Assembly: GCA_016802295.1 (NCBI GenBank)
Contig: JAESIW010000137.1
Location: 358,888-375,535, forward strand
Length of the DNA: 16,648 bases
Reading direction: 5' to 3'
Source of the DNA: Brachionus rotundiformis
Lineage: Eukaryota; Rotifera; Eurotatoria; Ploima; Brachionidae
The notes beneath the pieces were generated by a model. It was given only the letters and a program-made list of their open reading frames with translations. It searched no databases and was not told the DNA's origin. The translations under genes were made by a program, and so were the position numbers. How positions within the stretch are numbered: the stretch's first letter is position 1; each line of letters starts with the position of its first letter. Of the stretch, positions 15,327-16,648 are shown in pieces.

Positions 15327-16381
15327 GTTCCATTTTACGAAAAAAATTGAAATTATAAAGACAAAAATTAAATCAAATCCAGAAATTTTTGCTAAAAAAT
15401 TAAATATTTTATGTAACTTTTTAAAAAATTAAAATGTAAATAAAGATAATTGATAAGGAAATTATAAAAAGCTTCACGGAAAAGATCCTAAAACAACCTT
15501 TGCGGTTACATCTTTTCCAGATTCGGCTATTGTTTATCAAAAAAAAATTGAAGATATTTTCAAATTTTGTTCTTCCAATTTGCTGCTTCATTATAAAGAT
15601 AGAAAAGCATTTATTGAATTTAAAGATAATTTAGATTTGGTAAATAAAATTGTTTATTTAGCACTGGTATTGAACAGACTAGATAAGCCTATTCAGCTAA
15701 GTCAAGTTTATTCCAAAGATTTTCAGAGAGTCAAGAGAGATTTGGATTTTCTGAGAAATTTAAAAGCCAATGAGTATGGCATTGGATTTACCAACCGGAT
15801 TACCATAACTAATCAAAGCATGGATGATGGTGTTAATTTTTTAATAAAAGATATGAATGAATTTCGCATTAAACCTGTTGTTTTGAACCATTAGACGCAC
15901 TTTTGGGCACATATAGATGAAGAACTACATCAGATTCAGCTAAATAAGATAGAAGAAATTTTATCCAATGTAAATTAAAAGTTTAAATTGCGCAGGAAAG
16001 ATAACTTAGCTGTTGGAAAGTTAGTGGTTGGCTTTCATTTTACTGGTAACGGAACTGAATGTGACTTCTATAAAGCACGAATTACTAATATAAACAATAC
16101 AAGGTGTAAATTAAGAATTTAAAATTAACTTTAATTATTAAACTAGAAACTAAAAAGTATTTAATTTTTAAAAAATGAATTTTCCAACATTTTTAGATTA
16201 TTTATATTGATTATCGAAACAGTGAAGAAAAAGATTTTTCATTAATCTATGAATGTCCTCAAAAGCTGATCAAAATACCTAGCAAGTAAAATTATTAAAT
16301 AATATTTTAAAGAATTAATACTATAAAAAAAATATTACTTTTTCATCTTTCTATTTCTATAGACCTATATACCTTTTTTAG
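15327..16381 (+). pseudogene. Decayed multi-exon gene ending in a Tudor-like domain
   Basis: A long frame starts after an AAAAG acceptor (exon from 15472), reads HGKDPKTTFAVTSFPDS, and runs open to TAG 15892-15894, 140 codons. The same frame continues open after that stop (HFWAHIDEELHQIQLNKIEE) to TAA 15976-15978, then open again through LAVGKLVVGFHFTGNGTECD and FYKARITNINNT to a GT donor near 16104. Next is a candidate exon from about 16200 (IDYRNSEEKDFSLIYECPQK) after a TTTTAG acceptor, one base out of phase. A 77-nt intron (16286-16362) then leads to a short last exon ending at TAG 16379-16381. The closing part resembles a Tudor/SH3-like barrel, which usually binds methylated Lys or Arg. 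A possible upstream exon is 15327-15411 (KKIEIIKTKIKSNPEIFAKK), but its donor phase does not fit. Two in-frame stops and two phase clashes indicate a pseudogene. The N-terminal family is not recognised. Confidence 0.5.
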
Positions 16382-16648
16382 AATATTTTTTTGATTTTTT
16401 TTATTATATCCCATACTTTTAGATTTAAAAAGTAAAATTTTCAAAGGTTAAAGATTTCTATTAGAAATTCAATTAATTTATTATCTATTTGTATCTGAGT
16501 AAGTATTTAAATTCTTTAAGCCAAATGCGGAAAAAAACATATGATCATCGATACATTCCATCTTGATATTTTAAATTTTCAAAAGGTAAATTTCTTCTTA
16601 TGGCTATTTAAGTAAAAAATATATACAAATTCAACATGAAGAGGGTTA
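16382..16648. other. AT-rich window edge, possible partial exon
   Basis: Mostly A/T runs. A GAGTAAGT donor-like site lies at about 16497, and a plus-strand open stretch at about 16525-16587 (CGKKHMIIDTFHLDILNFQK) is followed by AAAG|GTAAAT. It could be one exon of a gene continuing past the window, but the evidence is weak. Confidence 0.2.

Noticed and set aside
15580..16103. Relation between the HYKDRKAF stretch of this gene and DYKDRKIL of the transposase
   Set aside because: The match is only a few residues long and the surrounding sequence shows no similarity.

Overview
The window is AT-rich eukaryotic DNA with short GT-AG introns (about 36-90 nt), a homeodomain exon, Ty3/gypsy, LINE and DDE-transposon remains, and one bacterial-type sugar enzyme. 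This combination suggests a small metazoan. A rotifer of the Brachionus type is my best guess, from general knowledge of such genomes rather than from any diagnostic marker. Most genes are split into exons too short to stand out as long open frames, so several entries below were assembled by hand from both strands.

Left part (1-5060). A GC-richer repeat lies at 1-235. A minus-strand exon (244-465) encodes a divergent homeodomain. A three-exon plus-strand gene (1106-1899) encodes a small membrane or secreted protein ending in a KKXX tail. A decayed plus-strand DDE transposase with an N-terminal zinc finger, HTH and SWIM finger lies at 2026-4176. A five-exon minus-strand gene (4234-4827) encodes a small signal-anchored protein.

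Middle (5064-9300). A truncated minus-strand Ty3/gypsy element (gag, protease, start of RT) ends in a misplaced second copy of a piece of its own gag. Next come a minus-strand gene with an SH3/Tudor-like N-terminus (8058-8734) and a LINE reverse-transcriptase fossil (about 9022-9241).

Right part (9332-16648). The centrepiece is an intron-free 938-codon gene (9733-12549) for a membrane-anchored fusion of a non-hydrolysing UDP-GlcNAc 2-epimerase and a GT-A glycosyltransferase. Its first 304 codons plus about 400 bp of upstream DNA are repeated in inverted orientation at 13761-15043, giving a convergent, truncated second copy. Between the arms lie a foldback element (12567-13027) and a GC-rich gypsy RT fossil (about 13332-13579). 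A decayed gene ending in a Tudor-like domain (15327-16381) follows.

The fusion enzyme would make UDP-ManNAc and could use that or another activated sugar at the same membrane. The rest of the window is mainly transposon wreckage and small genes of unknown role. Nothing suggests an operon.
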